A DNA stretch of 64,000 nucleotides from Dichetophora obliterata. Its lineage: Eukaryota > Arthropoda > Insecta > Diptera > Sciomyzidae. A program made the position numbers and the translations under genes. The notes beneath the pieces are model-generated. The model was not told the origin of the DNA, made no database searches, and saw nothing but the letters and a program-made list of their open reading frames with translations. The DNA is taken from NCBI GenBank assembly GCA_963920525.1, contig OY986435.1, positions 271,693,574 through 271,757,573 of the forward strand. Reading direction: 5' to 3'. Shown here piece by piece: positions 34,730-45,796 of this stretch. Every line of letters begins with the position of its first letter. Position 1 is the first letter of the stretch.

Positions 34730-36958
34730 CAGGGTTCAGAAATTTTCACTCATGTAACAGAAATCTCCAACATAAATGTCAATAAACACTATTTGAAGCA
34801 CACAACACACAATTTTATTTTCATTTCATTTTTGTGTGTAACGTAGTTATCGTGTTGTTGATCATCCAACATGAATTCTTCGTTTTAATATTTGCTTGTG
34901 CGTCACAAACTCAAACAATGATCGATCTCAACAATTCTCTGTGTTTCAGTTTTACACTTATGTTTGCGTCAATATGTTCATGTTGGAGAATTCAGGCCTT
35001 TGTCAAACCCAAAACAAAGACAATTTTTCCAACATGAATAAGTGGTGTTTGCAAAATTGTCTTTGTTTGTGTCGGTCATTAAGATCGATCACTACCGTCG
35101 TGTGGCGTAAAAAACAAATGCTGTTCTGGTTGCTGTGCAGCGTATTGTACTGGTTTTTGGCCAAGTGTAGCAAATTTCGGCGTCAATTAGAAAATATTTT
35201 AAAATATTAAAATAATAACCTAATAATATGGGTTTTTCAAGAGTTTTAAACGTCATTTATCAGTGTTAAGGGGTCGCTGATTTCGAATCTAAAGTCAGAA
35301 TTTTAAAATTCAAGATGGTGGATAGAGTTGCCACCTTTATTTTTTGTAGTTTTATGAATTCGGGGCTGGCAAAAAAAAAATGGTACACCAAAAATGGGTC
35401 GCTGAATCCGAATCCGTCGTCAGAATTTCCAAATTATAAAATTTTGAAATAATAGGGTTGCCACCTAATAATATATCTTTTCACGAGTTTTAAACGTCAT
35501 TTATTAGTGTTAAGGGGTCGCTGATTTCAAATCTAAAGTCAGAATTTTAAAATTCAAGATGGTGGATAGGGTTACCACCTTTATTTTTTGTAGTTTTATG
35601 AATTCGGGGCTGGCAAAAAAATAGTACACCAAAAATGGGTCGCTCAATCCGAATCCGTTGTCAGAATTTTCAAATTATAAAATTTTCGAAATTCGATATC
35701 AGCGACCCCTTAACACTGATAAATGACGTTTAAAACTCTTAAAAAGACATAATATTAGATGGCAACCCTATTATTTTAAAATTTAATAATTCGGAAATTC
35801 TGACAACGGATTCGGATTCAGCGACCCATTTTTGGTGTACCATTTCTGTTTGCCAGCCCCGAATTCATAAAACTACAAAAAATAAAGGTGGCAACCCTAT
35901 CCACCATCTTGAATTTTAAAATTCTGACTTTAGATTTGAAATCAGCGACCCCTTAACACTAATAAATGACGTTTAAAACTCCTGAAAAGATATATTATTA
36001 GGTGGCAACCCTATTATTTCAAAATTTTATAATTTTTAAATTCTGACGACGGATTCGGATTCAGCGACCCATTTTTGGTGTACCTTTTTTTTTGCCAGCC
36101 CCGAATTCATAAAACTACAAAAAATAAAGGTGGCAACCCTATCCACCATCTTGAATTTAAAAATTCTGACTTTAGATTCGAAATCAGCGACCCCTTAATA
36201 CTGATAAATGACGTTTAAAACTCTTGAAAAGATATATTATTAGGTGGCAACCCTATTATTTCAAAATTTTATAATTTGGAAATTCTGACAACGGATTCGG
36301 ATTCAGCGACCCATTTTTGGTTTACCATTTTTTTTTTGCCAGCCCCGAATTCATAAAACTACAAAAAATTAAGGTGGCTACCCTATCCACCATCTTGAAT
36401 TTTAAAATTCGGACTTTAGATTCGGAATCAGCGACCCCTTAACACTGATAAATGACGTTTAAAACTCTTGAAAAATCCATATTATTAGGTTATTATTTTA
36501 ATATTTTAAAATATTTTCTAATTGACGCCGAAATTTGCTATACTTGGCCAAAAACCAGTACAATACGCTGCACAGCAACCAGAACAGCATTTGTTTTTTA
36601 CGCCACACGACGGTAGTGATCGATCTTAATGACCGACACAAACAAAGACAATTTTGCAAACACCACTTATTCTTGTTGAAAAAATTGTCTTTGTTTTGGG
36701 TTTGACAAAGGCCTGAATTCTCCAACATGAACATTTTGACGCAAACATAAGTGTAAAACTGAAACACAGAGAATTGTTGAGATCGATCATTGTTTGAGTT
36801 TGTGACGCACAAGCAAATATTAAAACGAAGAATTCATGTTGGATGATCAACAACACGATAACTACGTTACACACAAAAATGAAATGAAAATAAAATTGTG
36901 TGTTGTGTGCTTCAAGCAAATGTTTGTGAGTGAAGGTGTGTGAATATTCTGAACCCTG
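34730..36958. mobile_element. Fold-back element with 8-bp target duplication
   Basis: A 2229-bp element made almost wholly of two inverted arms that meet near 35700. It begins CAGGGTTCAGAA at 34730 and ends with the complement at 36958. AATATGTG stands directly outside both ends (34722-34729 and 36959-36966), a perfect 8-bp duplication. The CAGGG start and 8-bp duplication fit the hAT superfamily, while the architecture recalls Foldback/Galileo-type elements. The outer parts (about 470-500 bp) are unique inverted sequence and the inner parts are inverted arrays of a 244-bp unit. The 104-codon frame seen in both arms is a mirror image and probably not a gene. Confidence 0.88.
35269..36442. repeat. 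Inverted arrays of a 244-bp unit
   Basis: GGGGTCGCTGATTTC starts units at about 35271 and 35515 on the plus strand. Its complement marks units at about 35700, 35944, 36186 and 36430. Each unit has two related halves of about 122 bp, the second starting GGGTCGCTGAATCCGAATCC, and both halves contain GTCAGAATTT and a GGGTTGCCACCT-like motif. So the unit is itself an old dimer. The right arm holds one more unit than the left. Confidence 0.85.
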
Positions 36959-37204
36959 AATATGTGTTAATTTTGTATTTTCAGTTATTGCCCAGTAAAA
37001 AAACATGCGATCGTTCCCATGAGGAGCACCAAGAGAGCGCTCTTTTGCTGTTTTATTCGATCAAAAAGTGAGCACTTGTGCCCTTGTGCTCCTTTACTGT
37101 TTTATATGATCAATAGGCGAGCAATCAATGAAATAAAAGAACATAAAGTGAGGCATGTGCTTTGTAAGAAACTCGATCATTATTTTCTGTGAAAAATCGA
37201 ACTT

Positions 37205-37270
37205 TGTAGTCTAGTGGAGAGTGCGGTAGACTTACAACCCAGAGGTCCCTGGCCCGAACCCGGAGGGCAT
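37205..37270 (+). repeat. tRNA-Val-like sequence
   Basis: Box A TAGTCTAGTGGA (37207) and box B GGCCCGAACCC (37251) at tRNA spacing, with CTTACAACCCAGAGGTCC between them in the position of an anticodon arm. The loop could give a TAC (Val) anticodon. The T and acceptor stems pair poorly, so this is more likely a tRNA-derived SINE head or pseudogene than a working tRNA. Confidence 0.4.
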
Positions 37271-38654
37271 GGTTCTTTTTACTTTTTTTGTTCTTTCCTA
37301 CATTTAAGAATTATGGAAAACTAAAAATCCACAAAAATCACGTTTGTTTCGTCTAATCACAGATAATATAATAGAAAGATGTACCACCGCCATACAAGCA
37401 AGTGGCACAGTAAAATTTGAAAGAAATTTATGATAAATCCACATAAAAGCTTTATGAGAGTCAGCGAGCGAACGATTTAAAGCTTTTGAGAGCGAGAGAA
37501 TAAGTAAGCGACAATGTGAGCAAATGTGAGCATAATATTAAAAAGCAATAGAAATGATATGTAAAGATTTGATGCACGAAACATCTGAATAAACGATGTA
37601 GTTGCCAACAAAATGTAGCAGAACTTCATTAGGTTTTACTTAAACAATGTAGGCAATTTTTTACTAAACTACCCTACGAATATTATATAATTTAAAGTTA
37701 TTATATTTTTGTTTGCATTATCTCTTATCATTTTGTTATATAATTTCAAGAATATAATATCATAAAGATGACATAATCTAGGTATATTTTGTGTGTTGAC
37801 TTGGTTTTTTTTTTTGCCGTTTTGCCACATGATATTTTTAGTATTATATTATTGTAAAGTCGATTCCTTCAGTTGAAGCTTAGCCGCGAATAATGTTGTA
37901 AGCAATATTTTTAAGTTGTTTTTTGCGGAAAAATTATTTATTTAACTACTTTTTTATATTTTTATTATATTATTGCAAATACATGCTTAACTATATGAAA
38001 AGTACTCAGAAATGCAATTTTCAATTGTTCTTATTTATACAACAAAAACATTTTTTTAATCATTTTTTGATTAGAAAATCAATATTTTGGAACTTTTTTG
38101 AAAAAAAAAATTAGAGAATATATTCACTGACCTAACGATACAGTTGAAACTATTTTTGTAATCTGCTTTTATTAAAATGTTGATCAAAAAAATTTTAATT
38201 TAATATATTTAAAAATAGCGGATATATTTGCATCGAAAGTCAAAGTTTTGATTTTCATGTCGTTTTTTCTCATTCTTGGGAAACGATTTTTTATGAAAAA
38301 GTCGTTGTACCAAAAAGTTCTGAAATTCTAAAGATATGTGAATATTTTTGGTATTAAAATTACTGAAATTTTTTAAATTCAATTTGCGATAATTTTTTTT
38401 CAAGAAAGATTTTCAGTATCAAAATTTACGTAAGTGAAAATGGGTGGAATGAGGTGATCAAAACTAAGTATGTTACAATCTAATCTAGGATGCACACAAT
38501 ATATATACTCAAATTGAGCGAAGTCCTTTAAGCCATTTAGATTTGTATAAATGTCAATTAAACAAACAAACCAGAAAATAAATTTTATTAATATAAGCTT
38601 TGTGTTAAATTGTATGAGTATTATAGAACGAATGCAAAAGTGAAGAATTTTCAA
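37271..38654. other. AT-rich non-coding DNA
   Basis: No gene seen. A few ACGAAT/GAGCG-containing short repeats near 37440-37530. Confidence 0.45.
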
Positions 38655-39845
38655 AGACTTTTTCGTTTTTTTTTAAGTTTTGGAAAATATGTCCCCAGTT
38701 ATGATCCTATAACTTCAAAAGTATTTGTTCATATTACAAAGTTTATACACGTTTGCAAATAAGACGATTATATCTTTCATTTAAGCTATAATTTGTACGG
38801 ATCTAACGATTTTTGTATACATTTTCTAAATACTACATTTGTGAAAGAGTTTAAAAAATATGGTTAATACTCAAAATTACCTCCTATACAGGCCAAATAT
38901 GCGATATCGGATAGCTTTATAACTATATTTCGAAAAACCTCAGAATTCGGTATTCGACCACCATTTACAAGAAGCGTTTCCCTGATAGCATGTGATTGGC
39001 GTTGGGAAAGGGGGAGTGGCACCTCCTACACCACCCAAATTTTTCGAAATCGAATTGCTTTCGAGTTATAGGCCGCATAGCCTCGGAATTCGGTAGTCGA
39101 CCTCAATTTACTCGTGCCGTTTCACTGATAGCATGTAATGGGCGTTTGGCAACGGGGGCGTGGCAGCAACACACAGTGTTTCAGCTAGTTATTTATACCA
39201 GCGCAAAGATTTCGTTGTTTTGTTTTGATTTTTTTTTTTTTGTATCTTTGTTAATGTTATTTCTGTTATTTTACTCATTTCAAAGAGTTTACAGTTTTGC
39301 AAATACTATTATAACATAAAAGTGCGGCTTAGGAATTTTTAAATTTAGCTAAAAACGCTAAGATAATTGCTTGTAAACAAAATCCTTAGTTAAATGTATG
39401 ATAATTGGGTTTTTAAAGTCATTACGAACTCACTACGTCGACTTTGATGCAGGTAATTTTGAGTATTTTTACTAAAGCCGAAATACGTAAATATCCAACC
39501 TGCTACAATCATACTTTTTACCTTAATATTATCGTTGAAATTTTTTTTTAACTACAAAGTAAAAATAAAACCAAATTTTATATTAAAGTAATATTTTTGC
39601 GCACTTTAATATGGGGGAAATGTTAAACAAACGGTATATTTTAAACTCTTTTACAAATGTAGCATTCAAAAAATGTCAACAAAATTGTACAAATAATCGT
39701 ATTAATAAAAGCTTAAATAAAAGCTATAAATGTCTCATTTGTAAATATTTATAAAACTTGTTAAATAAATGAATACTTCTGGAGTTATACGTAGGATCAT
39801 AACTGGGGAAATATTTTTCAAAACTGACTGAAAAGTCTTAATGAT
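38655..39845. mobile_element. Fold-back element, about 1.2 kb
   Basis: Arms of roughly 230-240 bp are inverted copies. The left arm has GTCCCCAGTTATGATCCTA (38692) and the right arm on the minus strand has TTCCCCAGTTATGATCCTA, with preceding AAGACTTTT and following AAGTATTTG/AAGTATTCA, then CTACATTTGTGAAAGAGTTT and its partner. The middle (38930-39180) holds two diverged tandem copies of a block ending CTGATAGCATGT...GGCGT and a GGGCGTGGC-type motif, reminiscent of Helentron/INE-1-like debris. Exact ends and target duplication are not fixed. Confidence 0.65.
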
Positions 39846-39909
39846 TTTTTATTATCTAGAAAAAATACTCAATCGAACTAGCAATGTCGTTTTCGTAGCG
39901 CAAACTTTT

Positions 39910-40196
39910 TTTTCAAATTGTTTACCACTGTTATTTATTAATTATTCACTTTTAAATAAAAAATACAATGAATAAAAACTTTATTATTCACTACTATTTG
40001 ATGAATAAAATGTTCGCTATTAATTTTTTTTATTAATTTTTTATTCATTACTAATTTTTTATTCATTAAATTTCGTATTCATTTCTATTTTTTTATTCAC
40101 TTTTGAGTTATAAATAAAATGAAAAAAAAAAGTTATTCACTTTTGAATAATGAACCAAATTAATAAATAAAAAATTAATAATGACTATAAAATTAA
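39910..40196. repeat. ATTCA/TGAAT-rich island, left part
   Basis: TTATTCA, TGAATAA and ATTAATA recur in both orientations at irregular spacing. The island is split by the transposon at 40200-42870 and resumes on its other side. Confidence 0.6.
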
Positions 40197-40199
40197 TAA

Positions 40200-40455
40200 C
40201 ACTGTCGTAGTTCAATTTTGGTACTGAGGTAAGACCCAATTTTTCGGGTTTGGCAGAGTCTCCCGAGTACAACTGTATCCCTGGTTTTGTTAAATTGGCG
40301 CAAAATTTTAAGAAATGTATGTTGATCTAAGCCTTTTGTCATCGCTTTTAATTGAGATATCTCGCGAACCAATAGCACGATCTTTAAAAGCAATACAGAA
40401 AATTAAAGGTATTAAAATTTTACGTCAAAAGTTGATATGTCACTCTCCGATCCGC
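40200..40455 (+). repeat. Left terminal inverted repeat
   Basis: Matches the complement of 42577-42870 in the same order from CACTGT to CTCTCCGATCC, but lacks a stretch of about 12 bp near the outer end. Differences are scattered, so the element is old. Confidence 0.85.
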
Positions 40456-40659
40456 CATTTAGTTTTTATGTAATTATTAAAAATTTCCAGTGTGCTTAGA
40501 CATATGTATCATTTTCGGCTTTCGTTGTCGAAAAAATTGTGTTATTTAACATTAATAAATTCAGTTTTCAAGTTAATGATAAAAAAAAGTCTTTTTTCAA
40601 TAAAAAATGAGTGATTGCCGAAAAAAATTTTTCGGCAAAAAAAGATTCACTATTATGCC

Positions 40660-42330
40660 AAATAAAAGAAAAATTTCTGATGAAATTTCAGAACTATACG
40701 AATAGTACTTTAATCTACAAGTAATTTATAGTGTTGATTGGGTGCCCAAAATCGTATGTGCGTCGTATTCGTCGCGGTTATATGATTGGAAGAAGGGGCG
40801 CCGTGTAAGCATGCCATTTGGAATACCAATGATATGGTCCGAGCCAATCGACCACGAAAAAGATAAATGCTATGTATGTGTGAATAATACGTTTGGTATA
40901 AACAGATGGTGTTTGGCTCACCTTATGCAGTACAAAAGCGTTTTATCGGCTCAAACACCACTTCCGCATTCGAATGTAGTATCGATTCCTAGAAAACCAA
41001 GTCTCACGGAAGAGAGCATCGCACCATCTGAGCCCGAATTAAATTTTTCTCTTTATCAACCATCCGATCTTACTCGACAATGCAAACACATTGAAATAAC
41101 AAAGCAGCGATTGGACATAATGACGACAACTGAAGTTATCGCAGAATCGAACAATCCTCCTCGCTCAACAACTCCAAGCTATTAACATCTTAGCACCAAA
41201 TGTAACAGTTTATGGTTCTCGTGGTCGACAGAGAGAATTCTTACAGTTTTTCAATCGCAACGTAAACAATTCGTTTGCTTACTGTAACAATATTCGGAGT
41301 TTGATGTCGGCCATGAACTACACGTACAACCCTGAACAATGGCGCCTTTTTATTGATGGATCGAAAATTAGTCTAAAAGCCGTGCTGCTGTATATCGACA
41401 ACACAAAAAATTCTGTCCCCATTGCACTTTGCGTGAATACAAAGGAGACATATGATTCCATGAAACTAATTCTGCATTCTGTGAAGTATGTGGATCATGT
41501 CTGGAAGATATGTGCTGATTTGAAAGTTGTAGCATTAATTTGTGGCCTTCAGACAGGATATACAAAAAATATGTTATTTTTATACTTGGGATTCGCGGTA
41601 TAGAGCACAATATCAAAAACGAGACTGGCCACCACGAAACAACAGCAGAATTGGCCAGCTTAATGTTATCCGCACGCAGCTGGTCCCGATGGATAAAGTC
41701 TTATTACCACCACTGCACATTAAGCTCGGGATAGTGAAGAACTTTATCAAGGCTCTGATTGTACGAGGAAATGAATTAGCCTTCGAACGATTGCAGTACA
41801 TTTTCCCTCGTTTGAGTAAAATGAAAATAAAAGAAGGTAAATACGTGCTTGCCACTAGCACTTTTGCACTAAAATTTTTGGTAATAAATCGTACGATAAC
41901 TTAAATTCAGGTGTGCTTAATGGTCCGGACATCCTTAAATTGATGAAGGACGAGAGTTTTAGCAATTCTCTTAAATAAGAAGAACTCATCGCTTAGAATA
42001 ACATTAAAAATGTCATCCAAAATGTTCTTGGAAGCCATCGGGTGGAAAATTGGCGTGTGTTAGTGGAAGATATACTGCACTCTTTCGAGAGTATCGGCGT
42101 GCATATGTCCTTGAAAGTACATTTCTTGCATCACCACCAGGATCACTTTCATCGTCAATTGCCGTCTAAATCCGACGAGCATGGTGAGAGATTCCACCAG
42201 ATTTCAGCACAGTTGGAACATTGGTACAGTGGTAAGAAAATGGATTCCCTTTTGGCGGATCTTTGTTGGAATTTGCGAATGGCATTGGAAGATGCCGAAC
42301 AATCCACTCTTTCCTGTTTTCCTGTTTTAT
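40660..42330 (+). pseudogene. Broken gene of uncharacterised arthropod family; likely transposase
   Basis: Fragments in three frames follow one protein in order: CASYSSRLYDWKKGRRVSMP then GIPMIWSEP and CYVCVNNTF (40742-41000), LNILAPNVTVYGSRGRQREF (41180), WRLFIDGSKISLKAVLLY (41340), ICADLKVV (41510), ICYFYTWDSRY (41570), PPLHIKLGIVKNFIKAL (41710), VHFLHHHQDHF (42117) and GERFHQ (42183). I recognise this as a common, unnamed protein family of arthropods and cnidarians. The order Asp, Asp, C(2)C, H(4)H, Glu resembles the DDE signature described for CMC and Transib transposases. Here the second Cys of C(2)C reads Tyr. Frameshifts lie near 41200-41300, 41570 and 41900-42040. The transposase role is my inference. 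Confidence 0.7.
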
Positions 42331-42576
42331 TCCAAAAGCAACATTTTAAAAAAAATTTATATATATTAATATCATTACTTACGATAAAATATATTTAAAC
42401 ACACTAAATTTCCTTTTATTTTTTTTTTGGGAGGTGGGCGTGTTCGTAGTGATACCTTTTCTTTACTACTTGGATATTTCTACAAAATTCTTATAATATT
42501 GGAAAAACTGAGAAAATTTTATTTTTCTAAGAAAAAAACATTTCTGAAAATTTTTATTAATTACACAAAAATGAAA

Positions 42577-42870
42577 TAGGGGATCGGAAAGTGGCATAAC
42601 ATTTTTTAACGTCGAATTTTAATACCTTTAATTTTCTTTATTGTTTTTGAAGATCGTGTCATTGGCTTGCAAGATATCTTAATGAAAAAAGCCATGACAA
42701 AAGGCGTACAACAACTCAAAATAGACCATTTGGAAATACATAATTTTCTTCAAATTTTGCGCCAATCAACCAAACCCAAGGACACAGTTGGACTCGGGGG
42801 ACTCCCCCAAATCCGAAAAGGTGGGTTTTACCGCAGTACCAAAAATTTCGTGTCAAAAACTACAACAGTG
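42577..42870 (-). repeat. Right terminal inverted repeat
   Basis: Inverted partner of 40200-40455. Reading toward the outer end it keeps a 68-codon frame open (QILRQSTKPKDTVGLGG), and the left repeat has a comparable open frame. This may be chance or the remains of a coding 3' end. Confidence 0.85.
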
Positions 42871-43110
42871 TAATGAATAACACATGAATAGGCAATGAAT
42901 CAAAAATAATAATGTACAAAAAATTAATTATTGAAAAAGTTGAAATTCTTTTTAAATTGCATTTTTTGTAAGTAGCATTCATATGAATAAAAATAATTAA
43001 TTATTCTGAATAACGAAAAATAATAATTGAAATTAATTACTAATCAATTTTTAAAATTCAATGTGAATTAAAAATTGTATTTATAAACAATTTTGAATTC
43101 ATTGGATGGA
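42871..43110. repeat. ATTCA/TGAAT-rich island, right part
   Basis: Continues the motif pattern of 39910-40196 (AATGAATAA, ATGAATAGG, GAATAAAAATAATTAATTA). The two parts were presumably one block before the transposon inserted. Confidence 0.55.
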
Positions 43111-43870
43111 TTTGTGTGTTGCTGCTCTGGCTGAGTCAATCAAAAATAGTCAATATTAATAGCAAGCAGTGAATAAGAAAAATCTTCTTCGCACAAAATA
43201 AGGAAATCATCATAAAAATAATGTATACAAACAAAAACATTTGTTGCTGTCAAGCGGAGATCACAACTACTTGGTTCCAACAACAACAACGGAAAAAACA
43301 ATTACAACATTAAATTTCACGACTCTCGCTAGGTATGAGAAACCATGCAGTGGTGATCTATGCTGTGAAGCATTGTGGAGAGAAGAGTGAAAGAGCAATG
43401 CAGAGAGAATGTGCATGCAAGGATTGGAAACTTTTCTCTCAAGAAAGCTTTTTCATCGTCCTCACAAAAGCTTACGTATTGATCTGAAATATATTTGTTA
43501 CTTCTTAATGTTCTACGTGGCACATCTTTATACTATATAATCTTTGGTCTAATCTATAATTTACGTATGGTTCCAATCAATTCCTCTAGCTAATCTATCC
43601 CTTTCCTTTCACGTCAAAGATCACACCTTTTTTGTGTAAGGTTCTTTAAAAAAAAATATTTTAAATGTTCCTTTGCTGATTCATTTGGATTATTTATTGA
43701 TCGCTCTTTTTGAGCTCCTCTGGGATGTTAAAGGGAGCGCTACCCTTCCTCGGACATGCAATGTTAAAAAAGAACATAAAATACACCTAGCTTGGATCAA
43801 TAAGGAGCACTTCACTGCTCTTCAGGGAGCACTCCCAGAGCGCTCATAGGATGATCCACTTTTCTACTGG
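43111..43870. other. Non-coding DNA
   Basis: Moderately AT-rich with no recognised gene. 43690-43871 is rich in GAGC/GCTC motifs and forms the inner part of the CCCAGTA terminus described above. Confidence 0.45.
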
Positions 43871-43944
43871 GTGGTATTGTTCACTATTTCCTCTATTTCA
43901 TTATTCCTCCAGCATTTTCTTCTAAGTAAGTAAATTATTATTAG

Positions 43945-45786
43945 GGAAGAGAGACGTATTTTCAGGCGGAAAAAAAAGGGAAGCAGAAAAGCGCGAGCAG
44001 GAGAAGATTGATATGTATGGTGACAGGAATGAGGCCCGAAAATTTTTCGAAAATATAAGACGCCTTGCCGATAGTTTTAAAACCGGGGCCTCTTCCTGCA
44101 AGAATTATAACGGAAATCTAGTGACAGATGCCCAGAGTACACTGACGTTATAGAGGGAACACTTCTCTAAGCTTCTAAATGGCGACGCTGACAACAATCC
44201 CGCCAATAGAGATGATATTCCGGAAACCCCAATTTCGGATGACAGCATCGAGGTTCCGCTGCCCGACTATGATGAAGTTCTGACAGCTATAGCTCGGCTT
44301 TAAAATAACAAAGCCGCGGAAGCTGATGGCTTACCTGCTGAGCTGTTCAAGAACAGAGGTGAAGCTCTACTTAAATGCATTCACGAGCTTCTATGCGGAA
44401 TATGGTCGAAATAATGCATTCCAAACGATTGAAAACTCAGTTAGCTCTGCCCAATCAACAAGAAAGGCGATCCCACTATCGGTGCCAATTACCGTGGGAT
44501 AAGCCTTCATAATATCGCATATAAGGTCCTGTCGAGCGTTTTATGTGAAAGATTGAAGCGCCCATTGTAAACGAACTAATCGGACCTTATCAGTGTGACT
44601 TCAGACCTGGAAAGTCCACCATCGACCAGATTTTTACGCTACGACAAATCTTGGAGAAGACACAAGAAAAACAAGTCGACACCCACCATCTTTTTGTCGA
44701 CTACAAAGCCGCCTTCGACAGCCCAATAAGGAAGCACCTGTACTAAACTATGTCTGAATTTGGAATTCCTGCAAAACTAATACGACTTTGCAGGATGACA
44801 CTGAGCAACACCAGCAGCACAGTTAAAATCGGGAAGGACCTCTTCCCACCATTTATTACCAAACGAAGTATCAGATTCCTTATCGTGCGACTTTTTCAAC
44901 CCAGTGATGGAAAAGATCATCCGAGCTGCTGATCTGAGACGTAGTGGCACAATATTCTACAAGAGTGTTATGCTGCTTGCGTATGCTGATGACATCGATA
45001 TCATTGGCCATAATACGCGCGAAGTCAGTGCAGCATTTTCTAGATTAGAAAAAGATTCAAGTCGAATGGGTCTGGCAGTGAATGCAGATAAGACGAAATA
45101 CTTGGTGTCAACAAACAAACAGTCCCAGCGTCTTGGATCCCACGTTACAGTTGACAATACCTCCTTCGAGGTTGTGAAGGACTTCGTTTATCTGGGAGCC
45201 AGCATAAACTCAACCAACGACATCAGCATTGAAATCAAACGAAGAATAACTCTTGCCAACAGGTGTTACTTTGGGCTCAGTAGGCAATTGAGAGGCTGAG
45301 CTCTCTCTCGACGAACGAAATCACGCTCTATAAATCGCTCATCATGCATCACAAACCTGGACGCTGAGCAGTTCAGATGAAAAGACTTTAGAACAATTCG
45401 AGAGAAAGATTCTTCGTAAGATCAACGAACTAGTCTGCGTCAATGGCGAGTACCGAATACGGTGGAATGATGAACTGTATAAGCTGTACGCTGACATCGA
45501 CATAGTCAAGCGCATTAAAATCGAGCGGCTTCGCTGGATTGGTCATGTTCAGCGCATGAAAGACGATGCTCCAGTGAAGAAAATATTCGATTCGGTACCC
45601 AGCGGCGGTCAACTGAGAAGAAGACGACCGCATCTTCGTTGGAAAGACCAAGTAGAGGACAACCTGACGAAGCTTGGAATTTCCAACTGGCGTCAGCAAG
45701 CGAAAGACAAAAATGGCTGGCGCAAATTCTTAGATGAGGCCAAGACCGACTTACGGTTGTAGCGCCAACTAAGTAAGTAAGTAAGT
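43945..45786 (+). pseudogene. RTE-type LINE, 5'-truncated, with RT and C-terminal domain
   Basis: A degenerate LINE ORF2 without its endonuclease part. In order: FKTGASSCKNYNGNLVTDAQ (44075), KAAEADGLPAELFK (44315), GDPTIGANYRGISLHNIAYK (44470), FVDYKAAFDSP (44695), LLAYADDIDIIGH with the YADD active site (44970), KYLVSTNKQSQRLGSH to SIEIKRRITLANRCYFGL (45095-45280), and RWKDQVEDNLTKLGISNW to EAKTDLRL (45640-45760). Stops and shifts are numerous. The tail is a TAAG microsatellite. TAAGTAAGTAAATTAT precedes (43923) and follows (about 45786), a probable target duplication or shared simple repeat. Same family as the copy at 26.5 kb. Confidence 0.82.
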
Positions 45787-45796
45787 AAGTAAGTAA
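45768..45796 (+). repeat. TAAG microsatellite, LINE tail
   Basis: Seven or so AAGT/TAAG units directly after the last codon block of the RTE-type LINE. Such short-repeat tails are usual for RTE elements. Confidence 0.8.

Larger units (their letters stand above)
40200..42870 (+). mobile_element. DNA transposon with long CACTG repeats, CMC-like
   Basis: The element starts CACTGTCGTAGTT at 40200 and ends with the inverted CACTGTTGTAGTT at 42870. TAA lies directly outside both ends (40197-40199, 42871-42873). The inverted repeats are long: about 256 bp on the left and 290 bp on the right, sharing GGTACTG, TTGGCGCAAAATTT, GCCTTTTGTCAT and AAAGGTATTAAAATT. CACTR ends with 3-bp duplications are known for CACTA (EnSpm) elements of the CMC group, although repeats this long are not typical. 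It encodes one broken gene and sits inside an ATTCA-rich island. Confidence 0.82.
36991..43871. mobile_element. Possible large element with CCCAGTA ends
   Basis: CCCAGTAAAAAA at 36991 and, inverted, CCCAGTAGAAAA from 43871 are followed inward by related motifs (GAGCGCTC, GTGCTCC.TT, GATCAATA/TTGATC). Flanking octamers AGTTATTG and TGGTATTG agree at 6 of 8 positions. If one element, it is 6.9 kb and contains the nested 38.7-kb and 40.2-kb elements. They could also be two separate solo ends. Confidence 0.35.

Noticed and set aside
34896..36812. A 104-codon frame present twice, nearly identical, as a possible conserved gene pair
   Set aside because: The two copies are the mirror-image arms of the fold-back element; identity follows from the inverted repeat and composition is not protein-like.
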